Below are positions 43,901-49,945 of a stretch of DNA of 49,945 nucleotides, one piece after another (positions within the stretch are counted from its first letter, which is position 1; each line of letters starts with the position of its first letter). The notes under the pieces are model-generated. The model made no database searches. It was given only the letters and a program-made list of their open reading frames with translations, and had not been told where the DNA came from. This stretch comes from Phycisphaerales bacterium Planc_01 (GTDB lineage Bacteria; Planctomycetota; Phycisphaerae; Sedimentisphaerales; Anaerobacaceae). The stretch covers positions 1 through 49,945 of the forward strand of contig LVBB01000057.1 in assembly GCA_001603075.1 (NCBI GenBank), written 5' to 3'. The position numbers and the translations under genes are program-made.

Positions 43901-44589
43901 AGCCCGAGGCCGGCCTGCGCGAGCTCAGTCCGGACGAGTGGACCCGTTTCACGGACAACGAGAAGGCCCGGGTCCTTGCGGCGACCCAGTTGGAGACGTC
44001 GCTGCCGCGTGTCACACAGATCGATCCGTCAGTCGGATCGGAATCGAAGACACGGGCCCTGATCGCGATCGTGCTGTCGCTGTCGGCCATCGTCGCCTAC
44101 GTGTGGGTCCGGTTCGGCAACGTTCGGTACGGCCTGGCGGCCATCGCCGCGCTGGTCCACGACGTCGTCATCACGCTGGGCGCCGTGACGGCCTGCACCT
44201 ATATCGCCGACACGCCCATCGGCCGGGCGCTGCTCATCGGCGATTTCAAGATCGACCTGGCGATGATTGCGGCCTTTCTGACCCTGATCGGTTACTCGCT
44301 TAACGATACGATCGTCGTCTTCGACCGCATCCGCGAGAACCGGCACAAGGCCCAGCTCACGCCGCAGACCGTCACCAACAGCATCAATCAGACCATCTCA
44401 AGAACCCTGATGACGTCGTTCACCACGTTCATCGTGATCCTGATCATGTACATCTTCGGCGGCCAGGGGCTGCGCGGTTTCACGTTCGCCATCGGCTTCG
44501 GCGTCATCGTCGGAACGTATTCGTCGATCGCCATTGCCGCCCCGCTGCTGCTGATCGGCACCAACAAGCAACAGGGCAAACAGAAGTAG
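40927..44589 (+). CDS. secDF: Fused protein-export subunit SecD-SecF
   Basis: 1220 aa. The SecD half opens with a membrane helix and 'LKQGIDLAGGTSLIYAIDTE'. Its first periplasmic domain is interrupted by a helical insertion of about 200 residues (about 100-305, 'QDKRDALYQKIEALKTTLTE', 'DKYEAARRRLDRLNLTMDQI'). The SecD membrane core is at about 518-690 ('ILTIGMSVDANVLIFERIRE'). SecF begins at about 710 with 'YDIEFTGGTSVQINLKEG' and has a long periplasmic segment before its core at about 1035-1215 ('LIGYSLNDTIVVFDRIRENR'). The complex uses proton flow to pull exported proteins across the inner membrane. Fused SecDF occurs in several phyla; the insertion is the notable part. The start follows AGGAAGA. 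Confidence 0.95.
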   Translation: MNKNLVPKSILTVVLVAAALWTLYPPNKTLKQGIDLAGGTSLIYAIDTEGLSAAEEQDLAQRMIQVLRRRIDPANIQNLVWRPQGNTRFEIQMPLASKAAQQMRQEYEAALSDLLARNVNPASILRSLQESRVERDQTFARLAQGDAGRLEILKELASTYDARKEAQDKRDALYQKIEALKTTLTEAGIAMDRVEANRGDWVRLGVDELAATLKDFAASEEQVAPLTAYVTAYKDLVTVLNQLTAESGLNDKYEAARRRLDRLNLTMDQITYVLELPEKSPLRLERIQRLQAEFPDRAADIESLVATYDGYRPFQGQLDDPRDLQRMLKGAGILEWRVLPTQGRTELSEAEIERYRQALTEKGPRYASDNQYVWCPIEDPADFGAPDAIFAQFGDKSYVLASNRPNEAILHITGGRDWKLEKAYPSSDEMGRRAIGFRLDDRGGALFYNVTAENPGRPLAILLDGVAISAPLISKDRPIGSEGIIMGSFTPTDITNMVNKLNAGSLPARLIEQPISEKTIGPSIGADNRDRSIQAGIIGLMVVVAVMAVYYLFAGAVADVALLLNIFFVLAIMAGLRATFTLPGIAGIILTIGMSVDANVLIFERIREEQAKGTGLASAIRNGYERAFSSIFDANLTTFITAAILYYVASEEIKGFAIVLMLGIASSMFTALFVTRLIFDFLVGKRIIKDRLGMLRLIGEPNVNWMGMQKAFFVVSGILIVGGLLVFLTRDNAKNNKYDIEFTGGTSVQINLKEGVSLSRQDVQDRIVAIGTQIGNPALRAANVYSIGESGRQYEITTTATNKTRAVVTFADGHGQTPETVTAAIRRTQSEQHRQLTGLAVTADSRNANAFVVTCSRVNPSIMQSLLEQAFPQAAIQEPEIDEVVSDAIHEAFEGQLEMQENLEPQILSEQRITAEMVDAYPELTNYIGGIRIECRIQRPASLTEIDRRLKDLRFKPDTQQLTWYGYALFGPGVKAVDSDEPLNAFVYVSVEPEAGLRELSPDEWTRFTDNEKARVLAATQLETSLPRVTQIDPSVGSESKTRALIAIVLSLSAIVAYVWVRFGNVRYGLAAIAALVHDVVITLGAVTACTYIADTPIGRALLIGDFKIDLAMIAAFLTLIGYSLNDTIVVFDRIRENRHKAQLTPQTVTNSINQTISRTLMTSFTTFIVILIMYIFGGQGLRGFTFAIGFGVIVGTYSSIAIAAPLLLIGTNKQQGKQK

Positions 44590-44601
44590 ACATCGGCGGT
44601 T

Positions 44602-44629
44602 CTCGGTGGGGCCCCCAAGCCCCACCGAG
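44602..44629 (+). terminator. Hairpin after secDF
   Basis: CTCGGTGGGG / CCCCACCGAG form a perfect 10-bp stem with an 8-nt loop, 13 nt past the stop. No T run follows, so termination may be partial and the LysM gene may still be co-transcribed. Confidence 0.45.
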
Positions 44630-44677
44630 GTCCCGTTCGGCGCTTGCGCAAGCCTGGATGCATGGTTGGCGGATAGA

Positions 44678-45172
44678 GTGGACAGAGACTTCAAAATCGG
44701 ACTGATCTGCGGCGCGGTCCTGGCGGGCGTGGCCCTGCTGTGGGTGGCGACGCGTCCGACCCTGACGACGCAGGCACGGATGTACGGCCCCTCGCCCGCT
44801 TCGTCGCAGGAAGATCGCCGGCCGGCCGAACCGGACCACCCCACCACGCAGACCGTCGCCCCGCAACCCTCCGAGGTGCCCCCCGCCGAGCGCATCCTCC
44901 GCCAGACCGAGCCGCTTCGCTCGGAACGCCCGGCGGACCTCGCCCCGCAACCGGCGCCCACCACGGTCCCGGACTCGACCATCCACGAACAGGACCGCAA
45001 GATCACTACCACCCGGTTCCACATCGTGCAGAAGGATGAAACCCTCTCGGCCATCTCGCAGCAGTACTATGGCACCGCCAACCAGTGGCGGAAGATCCTC
45101 GAGGCCAACGAGCAGAACATCAAGGACGCCAACAGGATCCGCCCCGGAACGAAGCTGATCATTCCCGAGTAG
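44678..45172 (+). CDS. Membrane-anchored LysM-domain protein
   Basis: 164 aa from GTG 44678 (VDRDFKIGLICGAVLAGVAL), chosen because longer frames start inside the secDF hairpin; the ribosome-binding site is weak (GGCGGA). A membrane helix at about 6-24 is followed by a Pro/Thr-rich linker and one C-terminal LysM domain (about 112-164, 'FHIVQKDETLSAISQQYYGT' and 'RIRPGTKLIIPE'). LysM binds peptidoglycan N-acetylglucosamine, so the protein probably ties the inner membrane to the wall. It is 20 bp from the convergent pgl gene. Confidence 0.85.
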   Translation: MDRDFKIGLICGAVLAGVALLWVATRPTLTTQARMYGPSPASSQEDRRPAEPDHPTTQTVAPQPSEVPPAERILRQTEPLRSERPADLAPQPAPTTVPDSTIHEQDRKITTTRFHIVQKDETLSAISQQYYGTANQWRKILEANEQNIKDANRIRPGTKLIIPE

Positions 45173-45191
45173 AGGCGAGTGTTTTTTGTCC

Positions 45192-45950
45192 CTATGGGAT
45201 CGCCGCCGCCGCGTCACGGTCCACAAGCCAGACCACCTTGTCCAGCACGGGCCAGAGAATGTGGATCGGATAGCGAACCTCATCGGGCTCACCGGTCAGC
45301 ACCTTTCGCAGCGTCTCGGCCTTCTCCGCCCCCGAAACCAGGACCGCCAGGTGTCTGGCGGCCCGCAGGACCGGATGGGTCAGCGTGATGCGATTGAGCC
45401 GGCCATCCATGACATAGACGACGCACGCGAGGTCATCCGTATCGAACGGGGCGAAGCAGTTGGGCAGCAGCGATGCGGTGTGACCGTCGGCCCCCATCCC
45501 CAGCACGATCAGATCGAATTCGGGGATGCCGCCCTCTTCAAGAGCGAACGCATTGCGAAGGATCGTCTCATAGCTCCGGGCGGCCGTGCAGATGTCCTCG
45601 TACTCCGTCGGGATCTTGTGGACGTTGTCCGGCGGGATCGGGACCTCCTTCAGGAACGCCTCCGATGCAAGACGGTAGTTGCTCTGAGGCGAATCCACAG
45701 GCACATACCGTTCGTCCACCCAGAATACGTGGATGTGTTGCCACAGCAGCGACTGCGCTGCGGGACTGGCCGCCAGTTTCTCGAATGCCAGTCTCGGGGT
45801 CTGCCCGCCCGAAAGGGCCACGTAGAAGGCCCCCCTGGAACGCAAAGCCTCTCGGGCCGTCGAAAGAAACAAATCGGCCGCCCGCGACGCCAAGGCCTCG
45901 GCGTCTTCGGCGATCTCGATGTTGGGTCGGTACTTCGCGGCAGCTTCCAT
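45192..45950 (-). CDS. pgl: 6-phosphogluconolactonase
   Basis: 252 aa from the start at 45950 (MEAAAKYRPNIEIAEDAEAL), with GGAG ten bases ahead; the longer frame adds 55 Arg-rich residues with no match. DevB/Pgl-type signatures: 'GAFYVALSGGQTPRLAFEKL', 'IHVFWVDERYVPVDSPQSNY', 'DLIVLGMGADGHTASLLP', 'VVYVMDGRLNRITLTHPVLR'. It hydrolyses 6-phosphogluconolactone in the oxidative pentose-phosphate pathway. No zwf or gnd is in the window. It lies 183 bp downstream of the efflux adaptor gene on the same strand and may be separately transcribed. Confidence 0.95.
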   Translation of the reverse strand: MEAAAKYRPNIEIAEDAEALASRAADLFLSTAREALRSRGAFYVALSGGQTPRLAFEKLAASPAAQSLLWQHIHVFWVDERYVPVDSPQSNYRLASEAFLKEVPIPPDNVHKIPTEYEDICTAARSYETILRNAFALEEGGIPEFDLIVLGMGADGHTASLLPNCFAPFDTDDLACVVYVMDGRLNRITLTHPVLRAARHLAVLVSGAEKAETLRKVLTGEPDEVRYPIHILWPVLDKVVWLVDRDAAAAIP

Positions 45951-46133
45951 GACTGGACCGCTCCAAGAACGTACAACACGTCGAACTCGACCGTTGCTCG
46001 CTGTCGTCAGAGCGAGGCGCGGAAACAAGCCCACCCGCCGGTCCCACGGCACGGAAGGTCGCGTCGAAGTCCGATCACCATCGGTCGCACGTCCACGCCC
46101 GCCGCTGTCCATCACGGTCGGATCGCAGATTGA

Positions 46134-47489
46134 TTATCCGATGGTCGGCCATCCATGGCCAGAGAAATCCACCGGGCCTGCAGAAGACGGCAAGACCATC
46201 GCGTCCTTGCCGTTCGGGGGCGCGCCGCGAAGCGATCCGTCCTGGGGGGCGGAGGGTTCGCCGGCCTCCTGCGAGGTGCGGACGGCCATCCCTTCGGTGA
46301 GGCCGTCGAGTGGACCGGCAACGACCAGGGCCCCATCGGGAAGGCCCGACGTGACATACGCATACGCCGCATCGGTCCGCACGATCTCCACAGGCCGGAC
46401 CGCCATCCGGCCGTCTTCAACAATCCAGACGCGGTTGCCACGACGGACCGCCGCCAACGGCACCGCCATCGCCCGGTTCAGCGTCTTTCCGGGGATGCGG
46501 ACCTCCACGAAGGCCCCCGGCAGCAACGGCGGCCTGCCCGCCGAGGCCTCCAACGGCCTGGGGATCTCCACCACGACAGGAACCAGCCGCGAAACGAGGT
46601 CCACCTGCCCTGTCGTCCGCGCCACATATCCGGTCCGGGCGGGCGCGCCGCCGGCGAAGTCGGCCCGCACCTCGGCCAAGATTCGATCGCCATCCGACCG
46701 GCCGGCAAGAGCGTCCGAGGCCGCAAACAGCTCCAGCCAGGCCACATCGTCGCCGTTCAGCAGGACCTCGACCTCGAAGGCGTCGATCCCCCAGGCGGTC
46801 GCCAGACGCTGACCGATCGCCACATACTGCCCCAGGTCCACCGTATCGCCGGCGATCATCGCATCGAACGGCAGCGAGATGCTCGTCCGTTCGAATTGCA
46901 GTTCCGCCGCCGCCAGTTGCGCGTTGGCCGACTCCAGAACCGCCCTGGCCCGGCGAATCCGAGGCTCCCGCAACGCCAGCGGCAGGCCGGGCTCGGTCTC
47001 TCGTGAGAGTTGGGCCCATTGGCGACGCTCCGCCTCGGCCTCTGCAATCTCCACATCCAGCGAGGCCTGCGCTTCGGCCACTGCCGCACGGGCCCGCCGC
47101 ACCCCCAGTTCGTAGTCCCGAGGATCGATCTGAACGATCCTCTCGTTGGCCCGGATGACGCCGCCGGCCTTCAGTTCCGAATGCGCGAACACCACCCGCC
47201 CGGCCACTTCCGACACAACGTCCACCTCGATCCTCGGCCGGACCGCACCGCTCGACTGAACGACCATCGGGATTTCGCCCGCGACGAGCCTGCGAACCTC
47301 GACCCGCGGGGGCGAAACCTCCGGCTCGATCCGCTCGACCGGCCGGCGGAGCAGAACCAGGGCCACCACGCCCACCAGGCCCAAAGCTACCACACACGCG
47401 AACAACAGCCCGTGCCGGCCGTTTCGCTGCGACCCCGTCCCGCCGGCCCACGGCTCATACCCCCTGGTTGGCTTCGTCTCGTCCGTCAT
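46134..47489 (-). CDS. Periplasmic adaptor (membrane-fusion) subunit of an RND-type efflux system
   Basis: 451 aa. One N-terminal membrane helix at about 28-48 ('LLFACVVALGLVGVVALVLL'). The beta-barrel/lipoyl/hairpin order follows: 'GEIPMVVQSSGAVRPRIEVD', a lipoyl half 'ERIVQIDPRDYELGVRRARA', a helical hairpin (about 125-200), the second lipoyl half 'LPFDAMIAGDTVDLGQYVAI', then a barrel and a membrane-proximal domain. The C-terminal 45 residues ('TSQEAGEPSAPQDGSLRGAP') are disordered. The start overlaps the TolC-like stop (ATGA), so the two proteins are made together. No RND or ABC pump gene is present in the window. Confidence 0.92.
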   Translation of the reverse strand: MTDETKPTRGYEPWAGGTGSQRNGRHGLLFACVVALGLVGVVALVLLRRPVERIEPEVSPPRVEVRRLVAGEIPMVVQSSGAVRPRIEVDVVSEVAGRVVFAHSELKAGGVIRANERIVQIDPRDYELGVRRARAAVAEAQASLDVEIAEAEAERRQWAQLSRETEPGLPLALREPRIRRARAVLESANAQLAAAELQFERTSISLPFDAMIAGDTVDLGQYVAIGQRLATAWGIDAFEVEVLLNGDDVAWLELFAASDALAGRSDGDRILAEVRADFAGGAPARTGYVARTTGQVDLVSRLVPVVVEIPRPLEASAGRPPLLPGAFVEVRIPGKTLNRAMAVPLAAVRRGNRVWIVEDGRMAVRPVEIVRTDAAYAYVTSGLPDGALVVAGPLDGLTEGMAVRTSQEAGEPSAPQDGSLRGAPPNGKDAMVLPSSAGPVDFSGHGWPTIG

Positions 47490-48997
47490 TTCTTCACCAC
47501 CTGCGACTGCTCCGCCGGGGCGCCCGCCCAGTCGCCGCCCAACGCCAGATGAAGGTTGACGCGAGTGGTCCAGAGCTGCCCGTTGAGGATCGCCACCTGC
47601 TCTTCCGCCGCGTGCCGCCGCCGTTCCGACTCCAGCACGGTCAGCAGGCCCTCGGCCCCCTGCTCGTAGCGCCGCCTCGACAGCTCCTCGGCGGCCTGGG
47701 ACTCCTGCAACTGGACCTGGGCGTGCTCGAGCTGACGCTGCAACAGTTGCTCGCCGATCAACGCGTCCTCGACCTGCCGCATGGCGCCGAGCACCACGCC
47801 GCCGTAGACCGCCGCCGCCTCCTCATACCGCGCCTTGGCCGCCCGGACCTGCGCGCGAAGCTGGCCCCCCCGGAAGATCGGCTGGGCGAGATTGAACGCG
47901 GCCGAATAGGTCTCGGAGAAGTCCTTCCAGATGTCCTCCCACCGGTCGGCGCTGCGCCCGTAGCTGGCGCTGAGGATCAGGTCGGGATAGAGCTGCGCGA
48001 TGCTGACTCCGACCCGCTCGTTGGCCGCACGCAGGGCGAACTCGGCCGCCCGCACGTCGGGACGGCGGTCCAGCAGCGCGCCGGGAACGCCCACCGGGGC
48101 CGAGGCCAATTCAGGCAGATCGGCCAGCGTCTGCGGCAGGTCGGGCGAAGCGCCCGGCCGGCGGCCCACCAGAACGTCCAGCGCATGACGTGACATCGCC
48201 AGCGCCGAGGCGATGGCCGGCTCCTGCGCCTTGGCGCCCTCCAGACTGGCGCGGGCCAGACGCACATCTACCGGCCCGATCAGTCCCTGGCGATGCCGGC
48301 GTTCGGTGATCTCCAGCGTACGCTCAAGGCTCTTCACGTCCGCCTTCGCCAGAGCCAGACGTCTCTGGGCCACGGCGACATCGATTCGCGCCTGGATCAC
48401 CAGGGCAATCGTCGAGTTGGTCAGCGCCTGTCGATTGGCCTCCGAGGCCAGCAGCTCCTCCCACGCCGCCCGCCTGGCCCGACGCAGCTTGCCCCAGAAG
48501 TCCACCAGATACGAGACCGAGATGTCCTGCGACCACGTCGTCGTCAGCGGGCTGAACCCGCCGCTGAATGCCGATAGCAGCGGATTGTTCGGGTCGTCGA
48601 GGCCCTCGCCGCCGCCACCGCCGAAGTTGAAGTAGCGTTTGCTGCGGTCCCGCGTGATGCCGTACGAGACCTCGGGCCACAGCCGGCCCTTCGCCTCGGA
48701 GAGGCCCTCGCGGGCCTGGAGCACGCGGGCGGCCGAGGCCTTCAGGTCGTAGTTGCCCTCCAGGGCCTGCCGGACCAGATCGGCCGTCACCGGGTCGCCG
48801 AACCGCTCCCACCAGCGGTCCAGTTCCGCTACCTCGCCGGCGGCGTGGGCCCCCTGCGGAGCGTGGACGAAGCTCGTCGCCGTCTCGGCGGGCGTCTCGG
48901 GCCGCGAATACTTCGGCCCCATCATGCAGCCGCCGGCCAACGCGACCGATGCGGCGTACAACAGAACGTGGACAACCAAACGCACACAGGCCTTCAT
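47486..48997 (-). CDS. Outer-membrane efflux lipoprotein (OprM/NodT type)
   Basis: 503 aa. Signal 'VLLYAASVALAGGC' with the acylated cysteine at residue 24. Two long repeated helical halves form the TolC-type channel: 'PETPAETATSFVHAP', 'LVRQALEGNYDLKASAARVL', 'AWEELLASEANRQALTNSTI', 'RPDVRAAEFALRAANERVGV', 'YGGVVLGAMRQVEDALIGEQ'. It would form the trimeric outer-membrane exit duct for the adaptor encoded next. It overlaps the TetR gene upstream (ATGA) and the adaptor gene downstream. Confidence 0.93.
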   Translation of the reverse strand: MKACVRLVVHVLLYAASVALAGGCMMGPKYSRPETPAETATSFVHAPQGAHAAGEVAELDRWWERFGDPVTADLVRQALEGNYDLKASAARVLQAREGLSEAKGRLWPEVSYGITRDRSKRYFNFGGGGGEGLDDPNNPLLSAFSGGFSPLTTTWSQDISVSYLVDFWGKLRRARRAAWEELLASEANRQALTNSTIALVIQARIDVAVAQRRLALAKADVKSLERTLEITERRHRQGLIGPVDVRLARASLEGAKAQEPAIASALAMSRHALDVLVGRRPGASPDLPQTLADLPELASAPVGVPGALLDRRPDVRAAEFALRAANERVGVSIAQLYPDLILSASYGRSADRWEDIWKDFSETYSAAFNLAQPIFRGGQLRAQVRAAKARYEEAAAVYGGVVLGAMRQVEDALIGEQLLQRQLEHAQVQLQESQAAEELSRRRYEQGAEGLLTVLESERRRHAAEEQVAILNGQLWTTRVNLHLALGGDWAGAPAEQSQVVKK

Positions 48998-49650
48998 TTG
49001 TTCTCTCCATTGGCATAACCGCGAATCCCCGCGGCTGAAAATCGCACGATGTGACGGACCATCTGCTCCGGCTCCATTCGAGGCACGCCACAGTCGTCAC
49101 ACCGACCGAGCATCTGCCGGACCGCGATCGCGTGCACGAGTTGCCCCACGACCGACAGGATCACCTGCGGAACGGCCGACGGCTCCAGCCACGGGCACAA
49201 CGTACCGACGGCCTCGCCCAGCACCGCCATCACCGGCGAGACCATCTCGCGGACGAACATGTCGGTCGGCAGATGCGGATCGACCATCTCGCGGACCATC
49301 AGCTCCACGAACCGGCTGCACCCCTGCCTCTGATGCAGTCGCTCCTCGGCGACCAGCGGTTCAGTGAATGTCCGGGCGTAGGACTCCAGGAGCATCTCGA
49401 GGGACCGGGGCCCATCGCCTGACATGGCCCGATGAATCGCGTCGATGCGGGCCTCTCGCATCTCGGCGAGCCACCGCCGCCAGACGGCGACGTACAGCTT
49501 CTCCTTACCGCCGAAATAATAGTTGATCGCCGCGACGTTGCACCCGGCGGCGGCGGCGATCTCCCGGACGCTCGTGTCCTTGAAGCCATGCCGACAGAAC
49601 AACTCCTCGGCCGCTTCCATCAGTCGATCCTGGACGCTTCGCTCGGTCAT
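48994..49650 (-). CDS. TetR-family regulator with CecR-type (DUF1956) C-terminal domain
   Basis: 218 aa from the start at 49650 (MTERSVQDRLMEAAEELFCR), after GCGAGGACCG; a longer frame from 49713 would run through the promoter. The TetR helix-turn-helix is at about 10-55: 'HGFKDTSVREIAAAAGCNVA', 'AINYYFGGKEKLYVAVWRRW'. The C-terminal part ('RFVELMVREMVDPHLPTDMF', 'VVGQLVHAIAVRQMLGR') fits the DUF1956/CecR type, often tied to efflux genes. A further C-terminal piece carries 'RCDDCGVPRMEP'. It is the first gene of the efflux operon and probably represses it through the operator at 49717-49736. Confidence 0.92.
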   Translation of the reverse strand: MTERSVQDRLMEAAEELFCRHGFKDTSVREIAAAAGCNVAAINYYFGGKEKLYVAVWRRWLAEMREARIDAIHRAMSGDGPRSLEMLLESYARTFTEPLVAEERLHQRQGCSRFVELMVREMVDPHLPTDMFVREMVSPVMAVLGEAVGTLCPWLEPSAVPQVILSVVGQLVHAIAVRQMLGRCDDCGVPRMEPEQMVRHIVRFSAAGIRGYANGENK

Positions 49651-49716
49651 CGGTCCTCGCCGGTATTGGATGCGGGCACATGGCCCGCCTGTGCAAACGA
49701 ACGCTTGACACATCAG

Positions 49717-49736
49717 TTTAAAACACTTGTTTCAAA
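49717..49736. promoter_or_regulatory. Probable operator of the TetR/CecR-type regulator
   Basis: On the minus strand TTTGAAACAAGTGTTTTAAA: two 9-bp half-sites (TTTGAAACA / TGTTTTAAA) that match at 8 of 9 positions around a 2-bp centre. It lies about 70 nt ahead of the regulator's start, in an AT-rich island, as expected for autorepression. Confidence 0.55.
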
Positions 49737-49868
49737 AAGCAATGCCCTACCGCCGCCAATTCGCTCGCGGGCCGCGACGCCCCTCGGCCCACGGCCGGGC
49801 CTGCGAATATTCCGTTGAGTTGACCGGCGCAACCGGCGTACAATGGACATCCGCCCCGCCGTCCGTAG

Positions 49869-49897
49869 GGGCGATCCGCCTCCGGCGGACATCGCCC
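49869..49897. repeat. Two-part GC-rich hairpin near the right edge
   Basis: GGGCGAT/ATCGCCC outer arms enclose an inner CCGCC/GGCGG stem with a 3-nt loop. It resembles a REP-like intergenic element or terminator, with no T run. The rest of 49737-49945 has no visible gene. Confidence 0.4.
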
Positions 49898-49945
49898 TCG
49901 CCCGACGGTACGCGGATACGGGGCGGCAGGGGTGCGGGGTGCGGG

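Overview
The window reads as a chromosomal segment of a high-GC, Gram-negative member of the Planctomycetota, probably class Phycisphaerae. The evidence is the gene content: an ECF sigma factor paired with a FecR-type membrane protein that ends in a carbohydrate-binding-like domain; secreted LamG proteins with 'PADGA.DVPRDV' modules; a DUF1080 lipoprotein; a SecD-SecF fusion with a large insertion; and a TPR protein carrying RNA-polymerase alpha-CTD modules. This assignment is inference, since no rRNA or marker tree is available. I see no tRNA, rRNA, CRISPR array, insertion sequence or prophage.

Layout. (1) 1-6592, minus strand: a sigma/FecR pair flanked by two secreted LamG/discoidin proteins. 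(2) 7148-14601, minus: a DUF1080 lipoprotein, a small PGPGW membrane protein with an exported oligoendopeptidase F, then a 944-aa Sel1/transglutaminase-like exported protein preceded by an unrecognised 439-aa exported protein. (3) 14835-18405: an orphan PAS histidine kinase with a Cys/His cluster, closed by a strong terminator, divergent from a compact operon (flavin/PNPOx-like, DUF3788, MarR, DUF2461) across a palindrome-rich promoter. (4) 18406-26794: a DUF2959 lipoprotein, an exported PHP-family protein, an FHA protein, a Tat-exported nitrilase-family protein, and a 1251-aa subtilisin-like protein with FG-GAP repeats whose catalytic Asp position reads Gly. (5) 27137-32437, minus: an exported heparinase II/III-like protein and an exported barrel-glycosidase-like protein, probably for sulfated or uronic polysaccharides. 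(6) 33007-37835: lexA, a YacP-like NYN protein, a degenerate CPBP membrane protein, pyrC, and the divergent TPR-alpha-CTD protein. (7) 37854-45172, plus: a SpoIID-like lipoprotein, tgt, yajC, the secD-secF fusion and a LysM protein. (8) 45192-49650, minus: a TetR/CecR-type regulator, a TolC-like lipoprotein, a periplasmic adaptor and 6-phosphogluconolactonase, with no inner-membrane pump in the window.

Taken together, the region mixes housekeeping genes (pyrC, tgt, yajC-secDF, lexA, pgl) with a large exported complement for glycan or protein breakdown. No single locus is clearly a new defence or mobile system. The best leads are the tandem alpha-CTD/TPR protein behind a strong promoter, the Asp-less subtilisin, the Cys/His-cluster kinase facing the MarR operon over shared palindromes, and the paired exported proteins at 10393-14601. 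Several start codons were moved downstream of the longest open frame, on the basis of ribosome-binding sites, signal peptides and promoters.
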